Source: Melanocharis versteri (taxonomy: Eukaryota; Chordata; Aves; Passeriformes; Melanocharitidae). Taken from it: 64,000 bases of DNA. The stretch lies in contig VZTG01006022.1 of assembly GCA_013397845.1 (NCBI GenBank), positions 662,769 to 726,768 on the forward strand. The letters are read 5' to 3'. Below are positions 1 to 12,570 of the stretch, piece after piece. A model generated the notes under the pieces. It worked only from the letters and a program-made list of their open reading frames with translations, was not told where the DNA came from and did no database searches. A program made the position numbers and the translations under genes. Every line of letters starts with the position of its first letter. The first letter of the stretch is position 1.

Positions 1-450
1 AGAAGCCACAAACATCACCCAAGAGCTGGAGAACCACTGCTATGGAGGCAAGATGGGAGAGCTGGGGGTGTTCACCTGCAGAGGAGAAGGCTCTGGGGAA
101 ACCTTAGAGCCCTTTCCAGTGCCTAAAGGGGCTCCAGGAGAGCTGGAGAGGGACTGGGGACAAGGGATGGAGGGACAGACAAGGAGCCATGGCTTAACAC
201 TGCCAGAGGGCAGGGTTAGGTTGGATATTCGGGAGGAAATTCTTCCCTGTGAGGGTGGGCAGGCCCTGGCACAGGGTGCCCAGAGCAGCTGTGGCTGCCC
301 CTGGATCCCTGGCAGTGTCCAAGGCCAGGTTGGACGGGGCTTGGAGCAGCCTGGGACAGTGGAAGGTGTCCCTGCCCATGCCAGGGGATGGCACTGGATG
401 ATCTTTAAAATCCCTTCCCACACAAACCACTCCATGATCCAAAGATTCTG
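1..450 (+). mobile_element. CR1 LINE, 3' end fragment, cut by window edge
   Basis: The block contains the standard avian CR1 3' end in forward order: the GAGGAGAAGGCTC stretch, the region of the terminal stop and 3' UTR, GGCCCTGGCACAGGGTGCCC, GTGTCCAAGGCCAGGTTGGA, GGAAGGTGTCCCTGCCCATG, and an ATGATCC-type tail near 435-440. The first bases of the window already fit the family, so the element continues to the left. It is a 5'-truncated dead copy, as most CR1 insertions are. Open frames of 140, 131 and 82 residues over it are artefacts of the element. Confidence 0.9.
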
Positions 451-2072
451 GGAGCAGCTGCTTTTATTCTCCTAACGTCCCAAAATCTCAGCTCTGAAGG
501 ACAAGCCCAAGATGGGAAGCTCAGCTGAGCTGGGGATGGCACAAGCGTGCCTGGGCCAGCAGCAGTCCCCAGCTGGGCTGCATGTGGCAAAAGCTTGTGT
601 AAATGCTGTTAAACTACTGCTGGTTTGAGAAACCCCTCTGGGCCTCGGGTTGTGAAGTGCAAAGCCTCCCTCAGCACTAACTGCTGTCAAATATTGATGC
701 AGTTCCCCTTCCAGCTCTTATTCACAACAAATTTTCACTGCAGCAGGAAATGTTGCTACCCACCAGCTAGTCTGAATAGCAGAAACGTGGGATTAATTGA
801 CAGCTGTAAGACTAAACAAGGAGGCTCCTAACTAAGATATCATTCGAAGATGCCATCAGCCCTGGCACAAACAGCAGTGAGGGACAGGGAGGATGCCTCC
901 AAGGAGAGAGCTTTCAGTGGGATGGAAAAGAGGGTTCTCTTAAAAAATCCCACGGCCTCTTGACAAAGCTGAACCTCTCCTGCCCGGGTCAGAGGTCACA
1001 AGACACGTGCCCCGTGTTGGATGGCACAGTGATCCCCACACCGCTGCCACTGCAGCACCTTCTCCTCCCACCCCTCCCTTCTGCTCCTCCTGCCTCCCAC
1101 AGAGGTTGCCCTGAAAAGTGCAGGACTGCAGGGAGCATGAAGAGCTGATGAAGACAAATCTCAGGGTTACTCTTGTTCCTGGACACCCCAAACCTTGTCC
1201 TAGTCTGTTGTCCCTCTGGCTGGGCAGTCTGCTCTTGTTCTCCAGTCCAGGCTCTGGGCCAAGCAGGGTGGCTGGGGAAGCAAAGCCTCACCAGGAGCCA
1301 AATCCAGGCACGGTGGCAGCTCCTCGGGTCAGGAGCTGGTCTCACCTGAGCGCACATCTGAGCCTGTCCTACTGCTTTGCTCTGGAGTGGAGCAGCAGCG
1401 GGTGTTTGTCACCAGCATCGCTCTGCCCCGAGGATCCACCCCCTCCTGCCCGTCCTTGTCCCCTGGGTGCTGGCTCTGCTTGGCCACTGCCACATCCCCT
1501 TCCTCCAGCCCTGTGGAGGGACGGCAATGTTACAGAGCTGTTTGTTTGCCAAAGGGAGAGCAAATCCTGCCGAAGTCCTGCCCCCAGCAAAGGCCTCTCC
1601 CCCTGAAGAGCAGCAGCAGTTTCGGAGCTGAAATCGTGCCACAGGACACGGGCCAAGGCTGCGCAGATGGAGATGCTGCACAGACAGACCTTTCCTGCAA
1701 CCCAGCAAGCCCGAAATAACAGAGTGCATGAGTCCATCCTCCCTCCTTACAGCAGCCTTCATTTCCTTGTGACTCATTCAGTCTGGGTAATGAATTTTCT
1801 TTATTAGTCAGAAATCAATTCCTCCTACTCCTGACCAGTAGATGATGCACTGTGCCATTTCATGTTATCTGCACTTGTGTCTGGCCTGCCACAGAGTGTG
1901 GCACGGACAGGAAATTTCGAGCTGATGGTGCTTGGGAGGCAGTGAGAGCAGGATGGCCTGTGCTCCACAAACACCAGAATTCCCCAGTTCAGAGTTTGAC
2001 TGTAAATTTCAGATTTAATCCCACCTGTTTTCTCAGGGTGAAGCACCATTAGTGGGGAGGATGGGGTGGAGA
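451..2072. other. unannotated stretch
   Basis: I recognise no gene or repeat. The part from about 940 to 1720 is GC-rich and therefore poor in stop codons, which explains several overlapping open frames of 80-160 residues on both strands. None has a recognisable domain or a convincing pair of splice sites. Confidence 0.4.
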
Positions 2073-2388
2073 CATAGAATCACAAAATCACATAATGGTT
2101 TGGGTTGGGAGGGACCATAAATATCATCTTGATCCATCCTTGATCCATGGGCAGGGACACCTTCCACTGTCCCAGGCTGCTCCAGGCCCTGTCCAACCTG
2201 GCCTTGGACACTGCCAGGGATCCAGGGGCAGCCACAGCTGCTCTGGGCACCCTGTGCCAGGGCCTCCCCACCCTCCCAGGGAACCATTTCTTCCTAATAT
2301 CCCATCCAACCCTGCCCTCTGGCAGTGAGAAGCCATCCTCTGTTGTCCTGTCACTCCATGTCCTTGTCCAAAGTCTCTCTCCAAAGTG
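2073..2388 (-). mobile_element. CR1 LINE, 3' end fragment
   Basis: It reads as the reverse complement of the CR1 3' end. It starts with the tail complement (CATAGAATCACAAAATCAC), then TGGTTTGGGTTGG, CCATGGGCAGGGACACCTTC, GATCCAGGGGCAGCCACAGC and CCCTGCCCTCTGGCAGTGAG. It is truncated on its 5' side near 2388. Confidence 0.9.
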
Positions 2389-5300
2389 TTTTTTTAATAT
2401 CTCCTGGAAACTGCACAGAAAACCTTTACATTTTCAGTGGTTGTCATGGCATAGAACCAGTGAATATCTTTGCCAAATGTGACTTCGCTCCTTTCGCAAG
2501 AGTAAAAAAAAAAAAAATTCTGGTGTTACAATTCTTCATATAATGTGCATTTGCACCTTTCCCTGAGTGTGTGTGAATCTGAATGCCACAGATATTCCCA
2601 GCTTCCCTGGACGTGTAGTTGCTGCCATGTAGGGATGTTGTAAAATCCCAGGGAGTATCACGGGGGTTTATTGGACACATACAGCTGCAGAGTCCTGGGG
2701 AGGATCTAACCAAGCCCTGGAGAACATCTGACACCACGATTGCCAGCCCAGCCCTGGGAGTGATTCCTGCAGCTCTTCCCTGCTTTCCTTCTTTTTCCCT
2801 ACAAACTGCTCCCGGCTCCTACTGCCGGGTTTCAGGAAGGTTGATGGAGAGGGCAAAACTGGGAAAATGCTGCAAAAGTTGAGTCTGCAAGGTAAATGTG
2901 GCTCTGCAAGGCCAGCAAGGCTCTGCTTTTCAGAAAAAAACAAACTGGTCCAAGGTTCTTGTTTGACCACAGTGAAAACAGGGCTGGGGAAAACAAATGA
3001 TAAAGTCAGAGAGAGAAATGATAAACTCAGCTAGTCCTACTCAGTGCTTTGCATTTCTTCTGGGTGAGAGCTATGAACTTGCAAGGTTTTCACATTCAAG
3101 GTACCCAAAACTCTTGTAGAAAACAGGAAATGAAAGGAAGGGTCCTAAATACATATTGAGTGCTCATTAGGTCTCATAAGACCTTGAGAGCCAAATACTG
3201 CAGTAGCTCTGCTGGGAAACTCCAGTGACCTGGGCCACTGCAGTCTGCTTTGGAAAGCCAGCCCAAGCAGAAGCAGCAGCAAGAGTAACTTCAGCCCCTC
3301 TTTCCCTGGAAGGTGTAGCTAGGAATGCAAAAAGTGGTTATTTGTACTAAATTTTTGCTGGTTTCAAAGGAATGCACCTGAAAAGTCTCATGAAGGATGA
3401 ATATGGACAGCCCAGCAGAACGGAGAAAAGCAAAGCTCTTTTCTGCAAAAGAGGAAATTATGGAAAGGATAAAAAAAAAAAGGAAACAAAATAGAAGTTC
3501 TAAAGAGTTGGACCTGACTGAGGGAGTAATTTTTTTTTTTACAGGCAGTAGTAAGGGGTCTGTAAGCCTGTACTTTGCAGTAAGGAAGAAAGAAATCCCA
3601 CTGTTCTACAAACAGCAGCAAGGGTTTCCCAGGAAGCCTGGAAGACCCGTAATCCTGGATGGCACGTGGATCCAGCACTGTCCTGCTGTGTCAGGATAAC
3701 CAGCTGCCATTAAGGCATTAACAGAGCTGCAGATTATAAGGTCGGGGGAAACACTGATCAGAACAAGATACTCAAGAAAGCATTTGCTGTTCAAGGTGAA
3801 TCACTCTCAAAAAGAGAATTCATGCTAAGGAAGCACTGAAGACCTCTGGCAGAAATAATCTCCGGCAGCCTGGCGTACGAGGCTGTGAGGAAGCTGTTTA
3901 TTTATAGAGCTCAGCAGAGCAGCTTTGCCTGCTGATTGATAATATGGTCTCATGGATCATGCCATGTGTGAATCCGGGTGAAGAATCTCCTCCTGGTTCT
4001 GGGTTGAACGGGAAATGCAGAGCCTTGCTGGGAGCAGTGGGATCCAGAGAACAGGAGGCATTTCTCTCACAGACCGTCCTGCTGCTCGTGCTGGTGCATC
4101 TCCCACATTCCAGCCTCTTGTATGTCCTGCTCGCTGCTCCTCGTCCCTGTCCCAGCTCCCTGGAGTCGTGGGAATGACAGAGGCTGTCACACCTCGTGCA
4201 TCTTCCCACCTGGAGACTGTCAGGCCCTGTGACTTCCACGTCATCCTGGAGGTGACAGTTCAGCTGAATGTCGAGTCCCAGGCCTGGAGGAACAGCTTCC
4301 AGCTCGTCCCAGACTGCATGGAATGTGGTCCTGGCAGCCTGACAATGAGGAACGGGCCAGCTAAGCACAGCAAAGCCATGCAGCAGGGAAAAGAGGGTTG
4401 CCAGGATATTTGGAAGCTGGCAGCCTGAACTCTGCTGTAGATGCTCACCAGCCAGGTGGCCCCACACGTGGGCAAGACATTAAAACGTGACCCTGAGAGG
4501 TGTCTGATGGGTTGAAGAGATGAAAGTGGGTCCATCTGCAGCGGAGTCCATGCAGGTGCATTCACACAGCGAGCAGGAGGTTCTAAACCACACTGGTAAA
4601 GGTTTTCAGTACTCACTTCCATCTCTGTGGCATTATTCCACCTAATCACAGCTGCTGCAATAAATTTCCCAGTCTCTGATACAAGTCTGAGAGATACACA
4701 CAGACAGCTGACAGCGAATTCAGTTTTGAGTCTTTAAAGATTCACTTCTTTCTTTCTCTAAGCTGGTTTTCTTGTGTTCAGTGACAATCCAGGAAAGGTG
4801 AGACATGGACACACACTGGAGCTTTCAGCAAAGGCAGGATGTATCAGCACTTGGGCCACAAGCTACCTTTAAACCCAAAGAATAACAACATTTTCTGAAC
4901 GACACATCTGTAGGAAGGGTCTAAAAACATTTAAAAATAATGTCGTTTTATCGACACCTTGATGACAGGATACAAGCTGAGTTTCCAGATCAGATGTAAT
5001 TTAAGGTGAGATGGTGAGGACTCAGCCAATTTTTCTTCTGGCTTTCTGAGGTTCTTGATTCAATGGACATCTCTTGGACAATTAATTTGGAGGTATTTTT
5101 CAGAGGCCATCAGAGATGTAAACAGTGTTGGCCCATGAATGGCACCACCCAGAACAGCTGTAGTTTCTACCCAACCCCCTTGCAGGGATGCCAACACCTC
5201 AGAGACAGCTGAACCTTGGCATCAGGATGGTTTTGGTGGTTAACAGGCCTTGAGAAATTTGTGGCAATGTTAGAAATCTCGAACAGGCCAAGTGGCTTTC

Positions 5301-6235
5301 TATTTACATATTTACATCTCTGACCTGAGCACGGCTTGCTCCCAAGCCCCCATTCCCCGGAAGAAAACTAAATCTGGGGTTTTTTTGCTTTGACTAGAGC
5401 TGGGTGAGCAGAGTTAGCATCCCAGAGAGGGCAGCTCCAGGCAGGGCACTGCTCATGGAGATATTTTGGTTTTCTTTCACAAACACAGATCCTGGTGCAG
5501 GTATTTAGGGAACAAACAGTCCTTTTGTAGACCAAATATAAGTGGTTTGTCATTATCTTGAGAACAAACTGTTTGTCTCTGCAGTTGTAAACACACTGAG
5601 GACAGCTTTTCAGTCCTGTCGCTACAATTAATAGTAATTTAGGTCACTTTTGCAGTGTATACTGGCTGCAGATGTAGTCTCCCAGAGTTTCTTGCTGTCC
5701 TGGTAGCTAAAGGATAGAAGGAAAAGAATGATGTGGCACTCCTTCTCTACAACCCACAAGTCGTACACCAAAATGCAGAGAGAATGCTGCAAACAAGCAG
5801 CTCCTTTGTGTCCATGCGTGTGTGACAGAGGCACAAAACACGTCCTTGCTCTCCTGACAGAACATTTCTTGTCAGGCACCAAAAAGGCCAAGAGCTTATT
5901 TAACTGAACTTGAGAGGAATTTGCAAATCACGTGGATTTGCCACTACTCCCAGCAGCCTCACAAACGCAAATCCTTCTTTCTCCCAACCCCTTCCCTCTC
6001 TGAGATCAGACACTGGCATGCATAATGGCCTGTGCTAATTTTTCTCAAACTATTTTCCAGCAGGAGCCATGTATCTGTGGGAGAGAAAAACTCCTCTTCT
6101 AGGTGGCTGTGTTCTTACTGTCTCTTGATGTGTTTCTGGGTCATCAGAGATCTGATTTGCTCTAAGGAAGAAAATAAGTCAAATTCTCCCATTTGGGACT
6201 GGAACTGAACTCCTTGGCTTTCTCAGCTAGCCCGT
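2389..6235. other. unannotated stretch
   Basis: Nothing recognisable as a gene or repeat, apart from short A or T runs (about 2504-2517, 3471-3482 and 3531-3540). A 189-residue minus-strand frame at 3898-4467 has no domain that I recognise and overlaps plus-strand frames of similar length, as expected by chance in this GC-rich part. Confidence 0.4.
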
Positions 6236-6415
6236 TATAGAATCATGGAATATCCTTAGAGGAAAGGGACCCACAGGGATCATCCAGTCCCACTCCTGGC
6301 CCTGCACAGACACCCCAACAATCCCACCCTCCATCAGAGAGCATGATCCAAATGCTCCCGTAGCTCTGTCAGCCTTGGGACTGTGATTGCTCCATATCCA
6401 CCCCCAAATTTCCTG
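6236..6415 (-). mobile_element. CR1 LINE, 3' end fragment (second subfamily)
   Basis: It begins with AGAATCATGGAATATCC followed by GGAAAGGGACCCACAGGGAT and CTCCTGGCCCTGCACAGACA, the 3' end complement of a CR1 subfamily different from the copies near 2.1 and 12.2 kb. The same text recurs at 41284 and 49083. The upstream (5') part decays after about 6415. A 217-residue minus-strand frame crosses it and is not a gene. Confidence 0.85.
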
Positions 6416-7534
6416 ACCTGTGTGGAAAGGCCCCTTCCAGGTGAGTGTGTTAGCACCAGAGAAGGAAAAATCCCAGGATTTCAGTACCAGAAGGGCTGCA
6501 ACGTTGACCCTGGCCCTCACTGACAGCACAGGCTCAGCACTTCCATCCATGCATCTGTCAAAGTCTTGGGGCTGTTTCTCTTCCAGTCGATCAGCTCCGA
6601 AAGACTGGGGAGAAAAGTGGTGACACCCTGACATTTTAGGCTGGAGGAGAGGTAAAATATCTTTTTTGCAGACTGCAAAAAGCAAAGTTTGGCTTTTCCA
6701 ATGCCTCTTAGTCCTGTATTTTATATCAAATGAGAGGTAACTGGAAAGAACTAAAGAAACAGTGGATTTCAAGGGGGGGAGACCTTTGGTGCTGGTGCAA
6801 ACAAGCAAAAGTAGAAGGGATGTACGACAGGAGTGTACCTGGGAAAAGCAAGAGGATTTCCACAGTGCTGGTGGATCCACAGGTGTCTTCTGTTGTCCAG
6901 GAAGGTCCAGGAGAGAAGGGAGCTAAAAGAGAGCTCAGATTGGAGCCCTGGAATGGACAGATTAAAAAAAAACTCTGGGAAAAGTGTAAAAACAGAGATT
7001 ATTTGCTCTGCACCTGTATCCCCTCGCCTGTTGCTAGCAAAGGATCACCCAAGCCTTTTGAGAGAAGTCCAAGGGCTGTTGCTTGTACTCAGACTAATAT
7101 TTGACAGTTGGAGAATAATAAATACTCAGCTTTCAGACAAGCAAAATGTTATTGTTTTACAAAATCGTAACTTGAGTGTGGTAATTAAAAGCATTTTCAT
7201 TAGGCATTGCCAATTCCGCCTACATGTCAGCGCTCACAACAACTTGTCATCCGTGTGGGAATGGATCCCAAACAAGGAAAGGGCTTTTACAAGTGGTTTT
7301 TCCCTATTATTTTTAGACCATTTTCTACACTTTTCTGGACTGTTGGTGAGCCATGAACCTCCAGCTGATTAAACCTGTCTAAGAGGGGGAAAAATAGGGG
7401 AAGTGTCCTCAAGTAAAGAGTTGTAAAGAGGAACAAAACCAACTTTGGTGGTGGAGAGGGCAGAATTCAAAGGGCTTCTCTCGTGCTGGGAAGGGTCGGG
7501 AATGCAGACAAGAATTAAGGAAAAAATGGCTTTT
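6416..7534. other. unannotated stretch
   Basis: No gene or repeat recognised. Overlapping frames of 124 and 179 residues on the plus strand (6730-7372) lack any recognisable domain. Confidence 0.35.
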
Positions 7535-7735
7535 GACTCCAAGGATAGTGAAGCACTGGGGTGGATCACCCAGCAGGGCTGGGGAGAGAGGGAGAGGATG
7601 TGGATGGGAGTGTCCATTACTGAACTTTAAAAGAAATACGTTTGATAGGTTCCTGTCAGAAAGAATCAGTATGAAGGTAATATCGTTTGGGATTGACTTT
7701 GTGAGGTCCCTTCTAGCCCTGCTCTCAGGGTTTTT
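7535..7735 (+). mobile_element. old CR1 3' end relic
   Basis: The stretch GAAGCACTGGGGTGGATCAC followed by CAGCAGGGCTGG, then TTGATAGGTTCCTGTC, and finally GTGAGGTCCCTTCTAGCCCT keeps the order of an old CR1 3' end (cleavage-like GTGAAGCACTGG, then the AGGTCCCTTC(T/C)AGCCCTG end). It is far more diverged than the CR1 copies around 2.1 or 12.2 kb, so it is an older insertion. The assignment rests on remembered family text, not on an alignment. Confidence 0.5.
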
Positions 7736-7846
7736 TGCTAAAAGGCAAACTTGTGTGACCATGTGTCATGTGCCTGATTCAGGGCCAGCTCACACAGCCC
7801 ACTGCTGCTCTCACACCTCCAACTCACTCCTTGGGCATCCCATAGG

Positions 7847-7852
7847 CAACCT
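7847..7852. repeat. candidate target-site duplication, left copy
   Basis: CAACCT stands directly left of the ERVK-like LTR and recurs at 8579-8584 directly right of it. Six bases is the usual duplication length for class II (ERVK) retroviral integrases. Confidence 0.5.
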
Positions 7853-8578
7853 CTGCATTCCGGGGTAATAAAACCTGCCGAACCCTTGGGCTTTGCCACG
7901 TGCAGGAGACTCCACAACTGTAGGATACTGTAAGGTTGATGTTGTTTCGGTGGACAGTCGGGACGGATGGTGATGAGAGATCTCTATAGTTTGGTTTTAG
8001 AGCATGAGGTTTATTGTTAAGGGCGTGGATGTAGGGGCCTTGCTTGGACCTGCCAGCCACAGCTCGGAGCAGGCCAGAAAGGCAAGAGGGAGAGAAGCAA
8101 GAGAGAGCAGAAAAGAGTGCTAAGAAGTAAAGAAGAAGTGAGCAAAGAGTGCAAAAAGAGTGCGAGATTCTCGTTTACAATACAATAAATCGTCTTCTGT
8201 GTTGAATATTCTGATTTTCATCAACCAGTCTAGTACAAGATACAAATCCTATAGCATTTAAATACAGCCTATAAGAATCATTGCATTACCATACTGTGTT
8301 ACATTTTAAACCTTAAAAACCACTCTTTGGATCTTTTCTGCCAAGCTAGCAGGGTCTGCTCTGACCCTTGGAGCTGTTTGCTAGCAGAAGGTATTTGTTC
8401 AATCAAAGGGGATTGTCTTCAGCCGGCCACACCATTGTTTTCCAGTTGTTCAGTAACTAAGCTTTGGTATCTCAAAGCTTGCTTTCATTTCAATCTCACT
8501 TATAGTTTTCATATTCTCAGCATCTTTGTCCAGGCAATCATATTTATAAGGTTTCCCAGTCTCATCTTCCCCAACACA
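7853..8578 (-). mobile_element. ERVK-like solo LTR
   Basis: On the minus strand the element starts TGTGTTGGGGAAG, has TATA-like text in the reverse complement of 8250-8272, a pyrimidine-rich stretch (reverse complement of about 8075-8160), a polyadenylation signal AATAAA (8015 down to 8010) and a U5-like end. This is the order expected of an LTR of about 726 bp. The same 6-bp word CAACCT lies on both sides, fitting class II endogenous retroviruses. There is no internal retroviral sequence on either side, so it is a solo LTR left by recombination. The exact left end is uncertain by a few bases because it does not end in a clean CA. Confidence 0.6.
8010..8015 (-). promoter_or_regulatory. LTR polyadenylation signal
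   Basis: AATAAA on the minus strand inside the ERVK-like LTR, about 160 bases before its 3' end. It would mark the R/U5 boundary. Confidence 0.5.
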
Positions 8579-8584
8579 CAACCT
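8579..8584. repeat. candidate target-site duplication, right copy
   Basis: CAACCT, identical to the word at 7847-7852 on the other side of the LTR. Confidence 0.5.
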
Positions 8585-8661
8585 GCACTGGGGCCTGGTC
8601 CCTCACCTTTAAAATGCAGGGAAATTGCACCTGGCAGGGCTGGCGTGTCCTGTGCAGGTCT

Positions 8662-8697
8662 GGGAGGGCAGGCAGGGCAGGCAGGGCAGGCAGGGAG
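8662..8697. repeat. short 9-bp tandem repeat (GGGCAGGCA)
   Basis: About 3.7 copies of a GGGCAGGCA unit in perfect tandem. It is a small simple repeat and likely variable in length. Confidence 0.9.
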
Positions 8698-11600
8698 CAG
8701 CAGGAGCTGCACTGCTGCATGTGGAAGGTGAAATCCCCAAGGGCCGGCTCACTGTGTCACGCAGTGCTCACAGAAACACTTGCCGTTTGAGTCTAATTTA
8801 TGATTATCCCACTCACTTCAGAAAATCCTGTTTATTTTTCCGAGACATTAATTTTTCTGACCGCAGAGTAATTTTTAACCCAGTTTGTAGTCAGATGCCT
8901 GGAATGCTGCTGCTGCCTACGGAGCACGCTGTGCCTGGTGAGCGCTTGGCACTCGTGGGACACGGGAGGATGAGGACACAAGGACAAGCTCCCTCCAGGC
9001 CACCTGCTCTCCTCTGTTCTACCTGATCCGTTCCTTGTCTCAGGGTCTCCATCCCAAGCACCTCCTGTGCTTTTAGTGAAAAAATTTCCTATAATATAAG
9101 AACTTTGCATGTAAGTGGTGCCTAATAGAAGAGAGAGAAGAGGGACAGATCACTTTGCTGGCCACTGTCCCTTGTCACAGAAGCTCTGGAGCACCACTCT
9201 GGGCTATCTGACCATCCTGTCTGAGTGTCAGTTTAAGCCACTGAGGGTTTCACCTTCCAGAGCAGGGGAAGTGCAGTGCATCCATAATGATATTCCAACA
9301 GGCGTTGTCTTGCTCCCAAATTCCTGTGTTTATCCTGTACCAAGAGCAAGGCCACTCAGAGCAAGCCTGGATTCACCACAGGCCTTTCCAAGCCAACCTG
9401 AGGAAGGTTTTAAACTTCCTGGTGCAGTACATTTTGCTATGAATACTTTTTTTTTTTGTATGAAGAGTTTAAGAGTTGGCCCAGGCTGATCTCCCCGCTG
9501 TGGGGGAGATCATCATTACAACCTCTGTATAATTTATGTTTTCATACCAGGAGGAGATGAGTGAAAGAGGCCACATGTGGGTAACATTCCCACCACTGCT
9601 GCCACTTCCACACTGCAGCCTCAGCACTGGAAAACAATTGCAGCCACCCTGGGCATTCCCTGATAATCAGTTTAACCTCCTTTAATTAAAGCAGAAGACG
9701 GATCATCAAGTGCCCATACCCTGCTACGAAAGCGTATTTAAAAGATCCCTTCTAGTCACTTTCTTTGGCAATAGACGAGCTGATGAACTTCAAACTTACA
9801 GGCTGGGAAGATCATATTCCACAGTTGCAGGCTACCTGTGGGGTCAGGTTGGGATTTTAACGAGATTGCAATGCTCTCTGTGGGCCACAATTGCTGTGCC
9901 AGTCTGCATTGCTGGCGGAGCTCAAGGCAACGGCATTGCTCTCGAGAAACATTTTCTGCAGCTAAATATTTTAGTTTGAAAAGTCAATTATTGTTGTTAA
10001 TACCAGTTTTTAACTGCAGAAAGCAGGCTAATTTTTCCATCCCAAGGGAGATGAAGAAACAGCCTTTGGGTGCAGTGTTGGAAATGCTGATATTTGCCCT
10101 CACCCCCTACTGGCTCCTGCAGGTGTGTGACCTCTGTGGCAGATCATCCCAATATCCAGTTTTCAGAGCATTTTATTAGGCTGGAAAACACTCAGCACTG
10201 GACCCTGCAGGGAGCTGCCTGGAAGCCAGAGTTACTCCACACCGGGCTAAGGAGCTAAGGACATCCTAGGACACTGGTTTAATCCATGGATTGTAATCCA
10301 GTCCTTCTGGGCTGGTTTGAGGGCAGGACTCCTCCTCCACTGGGGTGGGGGAAAGAGATACCACGGGCCTCCCCTCCTGGGGCTGCAGGTCTGGATGCTG
10401 GGCACTGCCCAGCACTTCCTTCCCTGCCAGAAAAGAGAAAAATCTCCTAATTCCAGAGAGAGATAATTATCCCTGACCAAGTCCTCGGTCTCTAATCTGC
10501 AAACAGCTGCCAGCACATAATCACCCTGCTCATTAAAAGTGACAGTGCTCTGGCTCCTTGCTTCACCCACACCCTCTCCTCCTGCACTTGCTTGACATTC
10601 CCTCTCATCTCCTCCTGCTCCTGATTAAGCGAGCTGATCCCTCTCCAGCAGCACCACGGACAAGGAGAAGTGGTCATGGCTCTTCCTTCTCATGCCCTTT
10701 CTGGAAAGTGAAGGCAGAGCTGAGCCCATGAACCTCAGATCATCTCTGGCTGCCTTCTGCTGGCGCTTGGGCCCAATCCTAACTCAGGCCCAACTGCATC
10801 CAACTGCTCCCCCATATCCAAATGCTCCTCACCTGGTCCCAGTGCCAGAGCTGACACCAAGGCCATCACAAAAAAAAGGACTGAATGTTCTGTGGATAAT
10901 GAGAAAAGTCACTACCAGGGGAGTGAAGTTCTCTGGGTGTTGGGACTTGAGCAGAGTGCTCGGAGCAAAAGCTTCTTATCAGGGCCAGGAAGCTGCTGGT
11001 GTCTCTGTGGCATCGGGACTGTCTCAGCTCTTCTTCCTCTGAACCTGCTCCTGCCCGACACTGCTCAGACACAGGCTATGCGGGCACCTCTCCTCTCCTA
11101 CTTTTACTCAGCAACACCTAAAAAAGTTGTTCATCTGGGGCGTCTCCCAGCCTCTGCTATCAGCATGATTCCTGTCTAGCACAGGCTGCCAGCACCGATG
11201 TCTCCCAATAAGCATTCGCCTGTCTAAATTGCCCTGTTTACTTTGCAGATGTTCTCATGTTATTCTGAATTAAATGAGACAACAATTTTCTATTTGGAGC
11301 AGGTTGATGTCTCAAGCTGCCTGCTCCTTTTGGAGGAGAAAACAAAAAACACCCACCTGCTGAGTGGCAAAGAGCCTCCTTCTGTCTGAGTCTCAGGCAG
11401 AACTCTGTGTGCACACGTGTGTGTGTGTGTAAAGCTACGTGAACTCCACTTGCCAAGGTGGAAATGATGACAGAAAGCCAGAGAAAGGTCTCCTTGGCTC
11501 TAAAACTTAAGGCACCTGCAGGACTCTTGTGTGTATTCCCATGGGAAATGGGTTTTGAAGTCTCCAGGGTCAGTTTTAAAGTCTGATTTTGAAGCTCCAG

Positions 11601-12235
11601 CCTGTGTGGGAAAGGCTGCTGGAAAGCTGCAGTTGGAGCTGTCTCTGCCTGCTCTCCCTCATCCCTTCTGGGGCCCGTGTTGGGCCTGACATCCTAACAG
11701 CTGCAAGATCCAGCTAATCCCATCGCACCAGCAAAATGGCCCTAAATCATCCCTGTCTGATTCTTGACTCCAAAGAGACATTTCATGGGTGATTGTGAGT
11801 GATGCAGTGTGTGGTAATGGATGTATTTAAATGGGATTTATGGGTGACACCTGTCACATAGACCCTTCCATCAGTGACAGGCTGCAGAGATTTACACAGT
11901 GACACTGAGATGTGAGCTGCTGTAAGAGCTCCCTCGGTCACTGGCAGAGTGTTGGAGCCTTACAGGGTTTGTCAGGAGCACAAACTGGGCTCCTCTGGCC
12001 GCTGGCTGATACAGCACCACACAAAATCAGTGGCAAAGACTTGAGTGCATCTTGGCATCTGTCCATAGAGGATTTCCTTAGCCCCAAAGCTCTGTTTGCC
12101 TTTTCCTCAGACATTGTGGGAGGTGTTTCGGTGAGTCCTTGGTCACAAGAGCTTCACAGGAGCAAGCAGCATCCCATGAGAGCCCCTCCACATGATTTCC
12201 CTCCCTCCCTCCCATGTGCCCCCCACAGTTCAGTG
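8698..12235. other. unannotated stretch
   Basis: Unique-looking DNA with no gene or element recognised. It holds a poly-T run near 9447-9457 and a GT dinucleotide run at 11416-11430. Small open frames (up to 124 residues) show no domains. Confidence 0.4.
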
Positions 12236-12570
12236 TCCTAGAATGGTTTGGGTTGGAAGGGACCGCAAAGCTCATCTCATTCCACCCTCTGCCATGGGCA
12301 GGGACACCTTCCACTGTCCCAGGCTGCTCCAAGCCCCAATGTCCAGCCTGGCCTTGGACACTGCCAGGGATCCAGGGGCAGCCACAGCTTCTCTGGGCAC
12401 CCTGTGCCAGGGCCTCCCCACCCTCCCAGGGAAGAATTCCTTCCCAATATCCAAAGTGAATCCACCCTCTTTCACCATAAACCATTCTCCCTTGTCCTGT
12501 CACTGCTTGCCCTTGCAGGAAGTCCTTCTCCAGCCCTCCTGGAGGTTCCCTTTGGGTACTGGAAGGCTGT
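12236..12570 (-). mobile_element. CR1 LINE, 3' end fragment
   Basis: Complement of the CR1 3' end: TAGAATGGTTTGGGTTGGAA, CCATGGGCAGGGACACCTTC, GGATCCAGGGGCAGCCACAG, then TCCTTCTCCAGCCCTCCTGG and GGTACTGGAAGG. It is 5' truncated near 12570. Confidence 0.9.

Noticed and set aside
2504..2517. Poly-A runs as retrocopy tails
   Set aside because: No target-site duplication and no recognisable processed gene upstream; simple A runs suffice.
3898..4467. 189-residue minus-strand frame
   Set aside because: No domain seen; the opposite strand also has long frames here, so stop-poor composition explains it.
6227..6880. 217-residue minus-strand frame
   Set aside because: Its last part is the CR1 3' end complement and the rest has no recognisable domain.
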